Source of the DNA: Bacillota bacterium
GTDB taxonomy: Bacteria; Bacillota_A; Clostridia; Tissierellales; Peptoniphilaceae
Assembly: GCA_023418535.1 (NCBI GenBank)
Contig: JAEZZN010000093.1
Span: 1-29,431 of the forward strand
Direction: 5' to 3'
DNA length: 29,431 nucleotides
Shown here piece after piece: positions 16,577 to 25,003 of the stretch (its first letter is position 1; each line of letters opens with the position of its first letter). The position numbers and the translations under genes are program-made. The notes under the pieces are model-generated. The model was not told the DNA's origin. It did no database searches and saw nothing but the letters and a program-made list of their open reading frames with translations.

Positions 16577-17558
16577 AATGCCACGAATCAACATCTTCAA
16601 TTAAATATTTTGCATCTACTTTGTTAAATTCGTCCTTTTCTAATAAATAATTAGGGTCTGCATGTATACTTAAAGTAATTTCCATCTCTTTATATACTTT
16701 CATCTCAATTTGATGAAGTATTTTATGCATAGTATAAGTATCTATATTAGCTGGAACCTCTACATGGCAAGAACCATAGAGTTTTCTCCTACCATATTCA
16801 TGGATTTCAATTTGATGCACACCTTTTATATATTTTCCCTCTAATATAATTTCTGTCATAGCTTCAATAGTTTCTTGAGGTATTTCTTTCCCCATAAGTT
16901 TATTCCCTATTTCTAAAAATATCTCTATACCTGATTTTAATACTACTATAGAAATGAATATCCCAACATAAGGGTCTATATTTATATTAAAAATTTTACC
17001 TACAATAACAGATACTAAGACTAATGATGTCGCCAATACATCATTCATAGAGTCAACCGAAACCATTTTATTTAGAGTACTTCCAGACATTTTATATGCC
17101 TTTATATTATAAAAATACATATATAATTTTAATAATATTGAAATTACTAAAATAACTGCCATATATATAGAAGTCTCTATTACTTTAGGATTGAATATAT
17201 TTTCTATAGACGTCTTTAATAGTTCAAAACCTACAAGTATTATGAATATACCAACTATTAAAGATGCAATATATTCTGTTCTACCATGTCCATATGGATG
17301 TTCTTTATCGGCTGGTTTTGCTGCTATCTTTGTTCCTACTATTGTTACAAGTGATGACATGCTATCGGATAAATTATTTATAGCATCAGATATAATCGCA
17401 ACTGAATTGGACATAAAACCAATTATTATTTTTAGTAAGAATATCAATAAATTTATAGAAAGGCCCATTACGCCCGTTAAAATTACAAGCTTTTCTCTAA
17501 TTTTAACATCATTAAAATCTCTTGATTTTATAAATTTATCAATTAAATAATTTAACAT
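16560..17558 (-). CDS. Cation diffusion facilitator, predicted Mn2+ exporter
   Basis: This is a proton-driven divalent metal exporter with about six membrane helices and a cytoplasmic C-terminal metal domain (332 residues). The HPYGHGR loop (87-93) is diagnostic of the family. The transport site reads N61-xxx-D65 in helix 2 (NNLSD) and D170-xxx-D174 in helix 5 (DSMND). Zinc exporters usually have His/Asp in these places, whereas the Asn-Asp/Asp-Asp set matches the characterised manganese exporter MntE of Streptococcus pneumoniae. I therefore predict Mn2+ rather than Zn2+. The start lies six bases after the HAD gene stop, with a modest TAGGTAAAT ribosome binding site. Confidence 0.9.
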   Translation of the reverse strand: MLNYLIDKFIKSRDFNDVKIREKLVILTGVMGLSINLLIFLLKIIIGFMSNSVAIISDAINNLSDSMSSLVTIVGTKIAAKPADKEHPYGHGRTEYIASLIVGIFIILVGFELLKTSIENIFNPKVIETSIYMAVILVISILLKLYMYFYNIKAYKMSGSTLNKMVSVDSMNDVLATSLVLVSVIVGKIFNINIDPYVGIFISIVVLKSGIEIFLEIGNKLMGKEIPQETIEAMTEIILEGKYIKGVHQIEIHEYGRRKLYGSCHVEVPANIDTYTMHKILHQIEMKVYKEMEITLSIHADPNYLLEKDEFNKVDAKYLIEDVDSWHYEDEN

Positions 17559-17564
17559 ATTTAC

Positions 17565-18233
17565 CTATTTCATGCTATTTATCACTTCTTTTAGTTCCAT
17601 TGTGCTATCTACAATATAATCAGGATTATATTCTTCTAAAAATTCTCTATCTCTAAATCCCCATGTAACAGCTATCATTTTCATATCTGCATTTTTAGCA
17701 GTTTTTACATCTACTTCACTGTCTCCTATATAAATAGCATCATCTTTTGAGATTCCCATTTCATCTAACATATTTAATAGAATTTCTGGATTTGGCTTTG
17801 CTGGATGGCCTTCTACTTGTCCTAAAATATAATCAAATAAATTTTCGTCAAACTTTTCCTTCATAAGAGGTCTTAATACTGAATCTGGCTTGTTTGAATA
17901 TGCGATTATTTTATAACCCTCATCCTTTAATTCTTTAATTAATTCAGTAACACCTTCATAAGGCTTTGTAAGGATTCCGTCATCGTTATTATATCTTTGA
18001 ATATAATCTTTCAAAACTTCTTCCGTAACCTTTTTATCATAAAAATGATTGTATGGGAATATAAGTGCTTGTTCAATAAGATAATATGATCCATATCCCA
18101 ACGCTTTTCTAATATAATCTTTATCATCTACTTTATAAAAACCATTTTCATAAAGTGTTTCATTTACAACATGAGTAATTGAATCAAGTGTATCAAGTAT
18201 TGTTCCGTCTACATCAAATGCTATTAATTTCAT
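17565..18233 (-). CDS. HAD-superfamily phosphatase (phosphoglycolate phosphatase-like)
   Basis: This is a predicted Mg2+-dependent phosphatase acting on a small phosphorylated metabolite. From ATG 18231-18233 it has 222 residues. The nucleophile motif is DVDGT (Asp7, acid/base Asp9); motif II is AYSNKP, motif III the Lys in AKPNPEIL and motif IV GDSEVD. A helical type-I cap lies between motifs I and II (about 16-90). This start is chosen because AGGAGA lies just before it; a longer frame begins six codons upstream inside trmH without a site. It overlaps the upstream methyltransferase gene by 20 bases. The true substrate is not evident. Confidence 0.9.
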   Translation of the reverse strand: MKLIAFDVDGTILDTLDSITHVVNETLYENGFYKVDDKDYIRKALGYGSYYLIEQALIFPYNHFYDKKVTEEVLKDYIQRYNNDDGILTKPYEGVTELIKELKDEGYKIIAYSNKPDSVLRPLMKEKFDENLFDYILGQVEGHPAKPNPEILLNMLDEMGISKDDAIYIGDSEVDVKTAKNADMKMIAVTWGFRDREFLEEYNPDYIVDSTMELKEVINSMK

Positions 18234-18939
18234 TTTTTCTCCTAAATTCATATAATCCTATAGCCGTTGCTATTGGAAGATTCAAACTATCTACATCTTC
18301 AGATTGAGGAATAAATACCTTTTTACCATATCTTTCAAAATCTTTAGGAAGACCTGCTCCCTCATTTCCCATTACCAATGTAAAAGGTTTTTCTATTTTA
18401 GTATTGTATATACTGTCTTCTCCATCATTTGAAAGCATAAAAAGATATAGATTATTTTTATATTTTTCAATATATTCTTCCATATTATTAAAAATGGAAA
18501 ATCTTATTTTAAATATCGCACCCATTGAAGCTCTTATTACTTTTGGATTGTAAATATCTACGACATTACCTATTAATGCCAAATCTTTTACTCCAAATGC
18601 TAACATTGATCTAATTATCGTGCCTAGATTTCCCATATCGGATATATCATGTAAAATAACATGATTTTCTCCCGCTATTATTTCATTGTTTTCTTTTAGA
18701 AATATTCCAATTACATATGTATTTTCTTTTTTTGATAATTTTCTTATCTGATTTGGAGCAATTTCAAAAGGAATATCTCTTTTATTTAATTCCTCTATCA
18801 ATTTATCCTTATCAGTAAATTTATCATCAATAAAAACCATTTCTACTTTTCTATCACTTTTTATAAGCTCCCAAGTAGGAAAGGCTCCCTGTGCATATGT
18901 ATATATATCTTTTTTTGAATATTTCTTAAATTTTCTCAT
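18214..18939 (-). CDS. TrmH/SpoU-family RNA 2'-O-methyltransferase
   Basis: This is a predicted SAM-dependent methyltransferase acting on ribose 2'-OH in rRNA or tRNA. It has 241 residues: an N-terminal RNA-binding domain (~1-85), then the SPOUT knot with motif 1 NLGTIIR (104-110, catalytic Arg110), motif 2 GNEGAG (191-196) and motif 3 SLN (218-220). All three motifs are intact. AGAGGAATA precedes the ATG. It heads a minus-strand block that runs to the nitroreductase gene; a TATAAT at 18971-18976 (minus) may be its -10, but I see no good -35. The exact RNA position modified cannot be assigned. Confidence 0.92.
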   Translation of the reverse strand: MRKFKKYSKKDIYTYAQGAFPTWELIKSDRKVEMVFIDDKFTDKDKLIEELNKRDIPFEIAPNQIRKLSKKENTYVIGIFLKENNEIIAGENHVILHDISDMGNLGTIIRSMLAFGVKDLALIGNVVDIYNPKVIRASMGAIFKIRFSIFNNMEEYIEKYKNNLYLFMLSNDGEDSIYNTKIEKPFTLVMGNEGAGLPKDFERYGKKVFIPQSEDVDSLNLPIATAIGLYEFRRKNEINSI

Positions 18940-19027
18940 TATTCCTCTTTGAAATTATTTTATCTTATTAATTATATCACTATGAGTAAATTTTTCTAGT
19001 TTTACAATTAGCTTTTATACTTTCAAA

Positions 19028-19060
19028 TTAACAAAAAACACTAATTTGTGATAAAATTAG
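19028..19060 (+). promoter_or_regulatory. Promoter of the nicotinate phosphoribosyltransferase operon, with an overlapping inverted repeat
   Basis: TTAACA (19028-19033) and an extended TGATAAAAT -10 (hexamer 19052-19057) are 18 bases apart. An inverted repeat CTAATTT-N6-AAATTAG (19041-19060) covers the -10, the usual place for a repressor operator. NAD-salvage genes in Bacillota are often repressed by NiaR in response to nicotinate, but I cannot say that this repeat is a NiaR site. Confidence 0.5.
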
Positions 19061-19079
19061 ATTAATTACGGAGGTTAAT

Positions 19080-20531
19080 ATGAATTCAAAAAGAAATTTA
19101 AGTCTCCTTATGGACTTTTATGAATTAACTATGGCAAATGCATATTTTGTAAATGACTATAAAGATAAAATTGCTCATTACGATTTATATTATAGAACAG
19201 CACCAGATGGAGCTGTATTTGCAATTGCTTCAGGACTTGATAGTGTAATAGACTATATAGAAAATTTACATTTTTCAAAAGAAGATATTGAATTTTTAAG
19301 ATCCAAAAATCTTTTCAATGATGATTTTTTAGAATATCTGGAAAATTTCAAATTTGAATGTGATATAAGAGCTGTTAAGGAAGGTTCTATTGTATTTCCA
19401 AATGAACCTATTATGACTATTAGAGGACCTTTTATCCAAGCTCAATTACTAGAAACTATGCTACTTATTTTAATAAATCATCAATCAATGATTGCTACAA
19501 AGGCAAGTAGAATCGTTAGATCTTGTGAAGGCAGAACTGTTTTAGAATTTGGGTCAAGAAGAGCACATGGAGCTGATGCCGCAAACTATGGAGCAAGAGC
19601 TGCGTATATTGTTGGAGCTGCAGGAAGTGCAAATACTTTGGCTGACTATATGTATAGAGTGCCTGCTTCCGGTACAATGGCGCATTCATGGGTTCAATCC
19701 TTTGATACTGAGTACGAAGCATTTGAAGTTTATGCTAAGACATATCCAGATGCTACAGTACTGCTAGTTGATACTTATAATACATTGAAGACTGGTATAC
19801 CAAATGCCATCAAAGTTTTTGATAATGTACTTAAACCTTTAGGTAAAAGACCTGTTGGAATTAGACTTGACTCTGGTGACTTAGCTTATTTATCTAAGAA
19901 AGCAAGAGTTATGCTTGATGAAGCTGGTTATGAAGATTGTAAAATTATTGTATCGTCTTCATTAGATGAATTTAAAGTAAAGGATATTATTCATCAAGGT
20001 GGACAAATAGACTCTTTTGGTGTAGGTGAAAGACTTATAACTTCAAAATCAAATCCTGTATTTGGCGGGGTTTATAAACTAGTCGCTGTTGAAAAAAATG
20101 GAGAAGTTATACCAAGAATAAAAATTTCAGAAAATATTGAAAAAATAACTACACCAGGTGTAAAACAAGTTTATAGAATTTATGATGATCAAACAAATAA
20201 GGCTAAGGCTGATTTGATTACACTTATCGACGAAGAAATAAATGAAAATGAGTCTCTTACAATATTCCATCCTCTTTATACTTGGAAGAGAAAAACTATT
20301 AATAATTTCTATGTAAAACCTCTGCTTGAAACAATTTATGAAAAAGGCAAACTTGTTTATGAAAGACCTGATATTGAAGAAATAAGAGAATATCATGAAA
20401 AGGAAATGACTACTCTTTGGGAAGAACACACAAGACTTGATCAACCACAAATTTATAAAGTCGATTTATCTCAAAAACTTTGGGATTTGAAAAATGATTT
20501 ATTAAATAAAGCAAAAAATAATATTGATTAG
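19080..20531 (+). CDS. pncB: Nicotinate phosphoribosyltransferase
   Basis: This is the first step of NAD salvage: nicotinate + PRPP + ATP to nicotinate mononucleotide. It has 483 residues, typical of the long Gram-positive form. Diagnostic segments include LLMDFYELTMANAYF at the N-terminus, EFGSRRAHGADAA, SGTMAHSWVQSF, GIRLDSGDLAYLSKKAR and FGVGERLITS. GGAGG lies before the ATG. It is the first gene of a three-gene plus-strand operon, with the PfkB kinase starting nine bases after its stop. Confidence 0.96.
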   Translation: MNSKRNLSLLMDFYELTMANAYFVNDYKDKIAHYDLYYRTAPDGAVFAIASGLDSVIDYIENLHFSKEDIEFLRSKNLFNDDFLEYLENFKFECDIRAVKEGSIVFPNEPIMTIRGPFIQAQLLETMLLILINHQSMIATKASRIVRSCEGRTVLEFGSRRAHGADAANYGARAAYIVGAAGSANTLADYMYRVPASGTMAHSWVQSFDTEYEAFEVYAKTYPDATVLLVDTYNTLKTGIPNAIKVFDNVLKPLGKRPVGIRLDSGDLAYLSKKARVMLDEAGYEDCKIIVSSSLDEFKVKDIIHQGGQIDSFGVGERLITSKSNPVFGGVYKLVAVEKNGEVIPRIKISENIEKITTPGVKQVYRIYDDQTNKAKADLITLIDEEINENESLTIFHPLYTWKRKTINNFYVKPLLETIYEKGKLVYERPDIEEIREYHEKEMTTLWEEHTRLDQPQIYKVDLSQKLWDLKNDLLNKAKNNID

Positions 20532-20540
20532 TGAGGGCTT

Positions 20541-21470
20541 ATGATTTATACAGTTACACTTAATCCAGCTTTGGATATTATATATACAAGTAATGATTTT
20601 AATATGGAATCTTACACTCCAGCAGATACAACCTATAAATTTCCTGGCGGTAAAGCACTTAATGTTACCAGAATGCTCGCAAAACTTAATGTTCCAAGTA
20701 TAGCAACAGGTTTTTTAGGTGGTTTCACTGGTGATTTCGTTCAAAAGTTTTTAACTGATGTTGAAATCTATAATGAATTTATAGAAATTGAAGATGATAC
20801 CCGTATTAATGTTAGATTAAGAACTAAAGATAAAAACGTTACAATTGCAGGTGTTAATCCAAGTGTTCCAGAAAGAGCTATACAAGATTTGCTGTTCTTG
20901 CTTGCTCAGATTAGGGAAGGAGATATCTTGGTAATGGGAGGATCTATTCCAAAAAATGTATGTCCAGATATTTATTCAAGAATTGCTGAAATTTGCAAAT
21001 CAAATAAGGCAGAATTTGTAGTAGATGTTCCACCTCAACAAATGCTTGATTTATTAAAATATAGGCCTCTTTTAATTAAGCCTAATATCGAAAATTTAGC
21101 TCACATGTTTGATTTAGATGAAATTACAAATGAATTAGACATAATAAAATATGGTAATAAATGTATTGGATTGGGAGCTAAAAATGTAATTGTATCTGTA
21201 GGTGAAGATGGAGCATATATATTCACTGAAAAAGGAGAAGCCTTCAGATCTTATGGAGTAAAAGGAAAAGAAGTAAATTCATTTAATTCTAGAGATGCTA
21301 TGATTGGTGGATTTTTAGCAGTTTATATGAAGACGCAAGATCCTATGGAATCTTTTAGAATGGCTTCAGCTTGTGCATCAGCTACAGCTTTTGTAGAAGA
21401 TTTAGCCGATATGAATCTTACTGAAGAAATATATGAAAAAACTATAGTAGAAGAAATTAAGTTGAGTTAA
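20541..21470 (+). CDS. PfkB-family sugar kinase, 1-phosphofructokinase-like, with altered active site
   Basis: The 309-residue protein is of the FruK/LacC type that normally phosphorylates fructose-1-phosphate or tagatose-6-phosphate. The N-terminus MIYTVTLNPALD, the GGKALNV substrate loop (36-42), KPN (180-182) and GEDGAY are recognisable. The catalytic loop, normally GAGD, reads NSRD at 249-252: the presumed base Asp252 remains, but the glycines of the anion hole are gone. VVDVPPQQ stands where V(L)DTSG is usual. Activity may be lost or changed. The reading frame is unbroken, so this is not a sequencing frameshift. It is co-transcribed with pncB (GAGGG ribosome binding site), with no PTS genes nearby. 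Confidence 0.85.
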   Translation: MIYTVTLNPALDIIYTSNDFNMESYTPADTTYKFPGGKALNVTRMLAKLNVPSIATGFLGGFTGDFVQKFLTDVEIYNEFIEIEDDTRINVRLRTKDKNVTIAGVNPSVPERAIQDLLFLLAQIREGDILVMGGSIPKNVCPDIYSRIAEICKSNKAEFVVDVPPQQMLDLLKYRPLLIKPNIENLAHMFDLDEITNELDIIKYGNKCIGLGAKNVIVSVGEDGAYIFTEKGEAFRSYGVKGKEVNSFNSRDAMIGGFLAVYMKTQDPMESFRMASACASATAFVEDLADMNLTEEIYEKTIVEEIKLS

Positions 21471-21471
21471 T

Positions 21472-21963
21472 ATGAAAAAAATATTTTTATTATCTTTAGT
21501 TTTATTACTTGTTGCATGTTCACCAAGTAATGAAACTGAAGAAAGTATAGTTGAGACTAAAATTGAAGAATCTTCTTTAGAAACAGAAGGCTCAGAAACT
21601 ATAGCCGAAACTATAATTGAAACTGAAGAAAAATTGACTAAGGAAGAATTACTTTTAGCAGATATTGCTAAAGCTGAAGTAGAGTACTACGGTCTTGAAA
21701 AATACTATTCAAGAGCGCGTATTTTTAATATGCTTACAAGCGATGAAAAAACTTCTCAATCATTTAGTAAAAAAATTGCAGATTACGCCATAGATAAAGC
21801 TAATATTGATTTTAAGAAAAATGCTCTATCTACAGCTGCTATTTATGCTTATGATAATTGGTGGTCTTTTGAATATATAGAATCAGTACTAAAAAATGAC
21901 GATTTATTTACTGATGAAGAAGTAAAATACGCCATGGATAATTTAGAGGATGTAGAGTACTAA
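21472..21963 (+). CDS. Small lipoprotein with Ltp-like repeats
   Basis: This is a predicted membrane-anchored surface protein of 163 residues. The signal peptide ends with lipobox LVAC, making Cys16 the lipidated residue. A Glu/Thr/Ser-rich linker follows (about 18-55). The C-terminal ~105 residues contain two short helical repeats, each with an aromatic-rich start and a closing motif (KKIADYAIDKA and DEEVKYAMDNL). This pattern resembles the Ltp / host cell surface-exposed lipoprotein domain. That family includes phage superinfection-exclusion lipoproteins but also many chromosomal proteins of unknown role. It starts one base after the kinase stop, so translation is coupled. Confidence 0.72.
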   Translation: MKKIFLLSLVLLLVACSPSNETEESIVETKIEESSLETEGSETIAETIIETEEKLTKEELLLADIAKAEVEYYGLEKYYSRARIFNMLTSDEKTSQSFSKKIADYAIDKANIDFKKNALSTAAIYAYDNWWSFEYIESVLKNDDLFTDEEVKYAMDNLEDVEY

Positions 21964-21972
21964 TAAAAAAAT

Positions 21973-22007
21973 ATCTGTCGGAAATATACCAACAGATGTT
22001 TTTTTTT
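21973..22007. terminator. Bidirectional terminator between converging operons
   Basis: A 9-bp stem with one mismatch (21973-21981 with 21989-21997) is followed by nine T on the plus strand. On the minus strand it is followed by a T-rich run. It ends both the pncB operon and the DUF951 transcript. Confidence 0.82.
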
Positions 22008-22020
22008 GCTTATATTTTTT

Positions 22021-22242
22021 TTATTCTTCAATTCTTTCAAAATTTTGAATAGATACATATTTATCTTCTTGTTTAATTTTTCTAACTCTTTTGTTAAATT
22101 CTATTCTTTTTAACCATACTTGTTTTTTGCATTGATTACATTCTAACTTAAAGTCCACTCCAGTTCTTAGTATTATCCACTCATTAGCACCACATGCATG
22201 TGGCTTCTTAAGTTTTACTATATCTCCTAGTCTATATTCCAT
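22021..22242 (-). CDS. DUF951-family protein (YyzM-like)
   Basis: This is a 73-residue protein of a conserved Bacillota family of unknown function. It begins with the typical MEYRLGDIVKLKKPHACG and has Cys17 plus a CNQC pair (35-38), which suggests metal binding, then a basic SH3-like region (KRIEFNKRVRKI). Its ATG overlaps the mscS stop (TAATG). DUF951 beside an MscS channel gene is a recurrent arrangement in this phylum. Confidence 0.92.
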   Translation of the reverse strand: MEYRLGDIVKLKKPHACGANEWIILRTGVDFKLECNQCKKQVWLKRIEFNKRVRKIKQEDKYVSIQNFERIEE

Positions 22243-23054
22243 TATTTTTCCTTTAGATTAGATATATTTACACCATTTTCACTTAATACATTTAGAATTT
22301 CTCTTCTAAGCTCTCTCTGTGCTGTAAAGTGTAAACCATTTTTTGTATATGTTTGGATTAGAACTTTATATCCAAAATTGTTAAATTCTTGAATCCCTAG
22401 AACTTCTGGAACAGCTATAAAATTATCACTTTTTTCAAAAATTTGTTTAGCTGCTTGATTTAATAGTTTTTCAATTACTTCATATTTTGTATTATCTGAA
22501 ATTATTACTTCAACTACTGCTCTAGATTGATTTATAGAATGGTTTATTACAAGAGAAATTTCTCCATTTGGAATTATAATTTCCTTACCATCTATATCTC
22601 TAAGCTTTGTAAGTCTAAGACCTATAAATTCAACAGTTCCACCAATCGAATTTATTGTTACATAATCTCCTATATTAAATTGATTTTCAATTAAAATAAA
22701 TGCTCCGGATATTACATCTTTTATTATTGATTGAGCAGCAAAAGCTATCGCCATACCACCAATCCCTGCTACTGCAAGTATTGAACTTGTATTTATATTA
22801 AATACATTCAATATAGCTGTTATTGAAAGAAAATATATTACAACATTTATAAAGTTTTTAGCTACTAAAGATACTGTATTTATCTTGTTGCTAAATGCTT
22901 TTTTTTCAATAGACTTCTTTATTGTTTTTTCAAATATCAAATTAGCTATAAAAATTGCCAATGCAGTTATAACCAGTATCACTATAAGTCTTGTTAGTTT
23001 TTCCAATATTAATTTTTCATCTAAATTTGAAGTATAGTTGTAAAAATCTGTCAT
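22242..23054 (-). CDS. MscS-family mechanosensitive channel
   Basis: This is a small-conductance tension-gated channel that releases solutes on osmotic downshock. It has 270 residues with membrane segments near 22-41, 63-84 and the pore helix at ~91-119 (GIGGMAIAFAAQSIIKDVIS), rich in Gly and Ala as expected. The cytoplasmic beta domain has GDYVTINSIGGTVEFIGLR and the conserved IIIPNGE (159-165). AAGGAG precedes the ATG. It is a minimal three-helix form without extra N-terminal domains. Confidence 0.94.
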   Translation of the reverse strand: MTDFYNYTSNLDEKLILEKLTRLIVILVITALAIFIANLIFEKTIKKSIEKKAFSNKINTVSLVAKNFINVVIYFLSITAILNVFNINTSSILAVAGIGGMAIAFAAQSIIKDVISGAFILIENQFNIGDYVTINSIGGTVEFIGLRLTKLRDIDGKEIIIPNGEISLVINHSINQSRAVVEVIISDNTKYEVIEKLLNQAAKQIFEKSDNFIAVPEVLGIQEFNNFGYKVLIQTYTKNGLHFTAQRELRREILNVLSENGVNISNLKEK

Positions 23055-23108
23055 TTCTGCTCCTTATTAAATTTATACTATAAATATATTATTAGTATTT
23101 ATATACTA

Positions 23109-24104
23109 TTAATAAGCATTTATTTTTTCAATTCTATTTCCAAATATTAAATAATAAGAATCTTCATTTGAGGAATATGCTATATTTCCTGCTATTGGTG
23201 TTTCTATCATATTTGAATTTTGATAAACTTTAAGTCTATCTTTTCCTAAAATCACGATAGAATTTTTTCTTATTGAAAGGTCTATCGCTTCCATATCTAA
23301 TAATTTTTGATCAATTAAATCTAAATTCAAATCAAATATTTTTAATTTTCCATTATCTGCGACTACAATCTTTTCATTATCATTATCTATATTTGAAATG
23401 TTTTCTAAAACTACTTTTTTACTAATTTTATTATCATCAATTTTATAAATATATCTATTAGAAACAAAATATGTACTATTTTGAATTATAAATGTATCAA
23501 TAAAAATCTCGTTATTTGTCTCAAGGTTAAAACCTTCTCCATTTCCTTTTATACTTATCTTTGAATTTACTATTCCTTCTTTTAATTTCATTTCGATTAT
23601 TGATGTTATATTTGATTTATAATCAATATCTACTGGATTGGATAAGTTTTCAAAGATTGTAATATCAGATAAATTAGCCTTTTTAATTAGTATTGAATCT
23701 TTTGTAAATAAATATAGTTTATCATCTTCAAACCTTGAAAATTCAATATCTTTCTCAATATCTATAGATTTTTTTTCTTTAGCATCTTCTCTATTTATCA
23801 TAGAAATTTTGCCATTATTATGGATTATATAAATATATTTATCATAAATAATATTATTTACATCTTTTAACTCAATTTTAAATAAGTTTTTCTCTTTATC
23901 ATATCCTACAAAATTTGAATCTCTTAGATAATAATATTTGTCGTCAATTACTCCATAGAATTTATTTTCCGAATCTAAATCTACATCAAAATATTCAACA
24001 TCTGAGCTTAAAGTATTAAATTGTATTGTTTTTATTAAGAAATAAGCTAAAACTATAGCAATAATTAACGCTAAAATCTTAAATATTAAATATTTATCTT
24101 TCAT
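23109..24104 (-). CDS. Membrane-anchored protein of unknown function, possible beta-propeller
   Basis: I do not recognise this with certainty. It has 331 residues: one N-terminal membrane anchor (about 7-24) followed by an extracytoplasmic domain of repeated short beta-strand units with aromatic and Asp/Asn turns (KYYYLRDS, KYIYIIHNNGKISMINRED, DKLYLFTKDSILIKK, STYFVSNRYIYKIDDN). That pattern suggests a beta-propeller such as the DUF5711 family. It starts nine bases after the uppP stop with an AAGGA site overlapping that stop, so it is co-translated with uppP. Confidence 0.75.
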   Translation of the reverse strand: MKDKYLIFKILALIIAIVLAYFLIKTIQFNTLSSDVEYFDVDLDSENKFYGVIDDKYYYLRDSNFVGYDKEKNLFKIELKDVNNIIYDKYIYIIHNNGKISMINREDAKEKKSIDIEKDIEFSRFEDDKLYLFTKDSILIKKANLSDITIFENLSNPVDIDYKSNITSIIEMKLKEGIVNSKISIKGNGEGFNLETNNEIFIDTFIIQNSTYFVSNRYIYKIDDNKISKKVVLENISNIDNDNEKIVVADNGKLKIFDLNLDLIDQKLLDMEAIDLSIRKNSIVILGKDRLKVYQNSNMIETPIAGNIAYSSNEDSYYLIFGNRIEKINAY

Positions 24105-24113
24105 AATATCCTT

Positions 24114-24995
24114 TTAAAAAATTAAGAAATAACCTAATACAATTATACCAAGTATTATTCTATAATAACCAAATATTTTGAAATCATGTTTTTGAATATA
24201 TGATAAGAACTTCTTAATTACTACATAAGCCACTATAAATGATAAAACAAAACCTAATGCAATAAGTCCCCATTGAGACATTGTTAGTGATCCTATTTTC
24301 AATAATTTAAGAAGTGTTGCACCTATCATTGTTGGTATTGCAAGGAAAAATGAGAAATCTGCTGCTGCAGTTCTGTTAAGTCCCAATATCATCGCTCCAA
24401 TTATTGTAGCTGCAGATCTTGAAGTACCTGGCCACATAGCTAAAACTTGGAAACATCCAATTAATAAAGCTGTCTTAAAATCAATTTTAAAAACATCTTC
24501 GATTTTAAAATTCGTTTTATTTTCATTTCTTTTTTCTATAAATATAATTACTAAACCATAAAATATTAGAGCTGCTGCAACTGGAATTGGCTTAAATAAT
24601 AAAGCATCTATCGTATCGTCTAATAATACTCCAAGCACAGCTGCTGGAATTGTTGCTAAAATTATTTTCACCCATAACATTGCTGTTTTGTTGTGATTAA
24701 ACCAAAAATATACTCTATTTACAAAACCTTTAAATCCACTCATTTTCTCAATTTTAACCGGAAGTTTTTCCTCCATTTTATCTTTGGAAAAAGGATTTAA
24801 TTTATTAAAATATATTGCAATTACTGATAATATCGCTCCAAGTTGAATAATCACCATAAAGGAATTTGAAAAACTTTCAGGTTCAAGCCCTACAAATTCA
24901 TTAGCCAATATTAAGTGTCCTGTTGATGAGACAGGTAAAAACTCTGTAATTCCTTCAATTATACTAAGTATAATAACTTTTATTATCTCTATCAT
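24114..24995 (-). CDS. uppP: Undecaprenyl-diphosphatase
   Basis: This integral membrane phosphatase recycles the undecaprenyl-PP carrier of cell-wall synthesis; over-expression in other species gives bacitracin resistance. It has 293 residues with about eight membrane segments. Active-site motif 1 is EGITEFLPVSSTGH (14-27) and motif 2 is PGTSRSA (189-195), both complete. A charged loop at ~65-90 separates the early helices. The ribosome binding site TAGGAGT overlaps the rlmH stop codon, giving an eight-base gap and likely coupling. Confidence 0.96.
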   Translation of the reverse strand: MIEIIKVIILSIIEGITEFLPVSSTGHLILANEFVGLEPESFSNSFMVIIQLGAILSVIAIYFNKLNPFSKDKMEEKLPVKIEKMSGFKGFVNRVYFWFNHNKTAMLWVKIILATIPAAVLGVLLDDTIDALLFKPIPVAAALIFYGLVIIFIEKRNENKTNFKIEDVFKIDFKTALLIGCFQVLAMWPGTSRSAATIIGAMILGLNRTAAADFSFFLAIPTMIGATLLKLLKIGSLTMSQWGLIALGFVLSFIVAYVVIKKFLSYIQKHDFKIFGYYRIILGIIVLGYFLIF

Positions 24996-25003
24996 ATTTA
25001 CTC

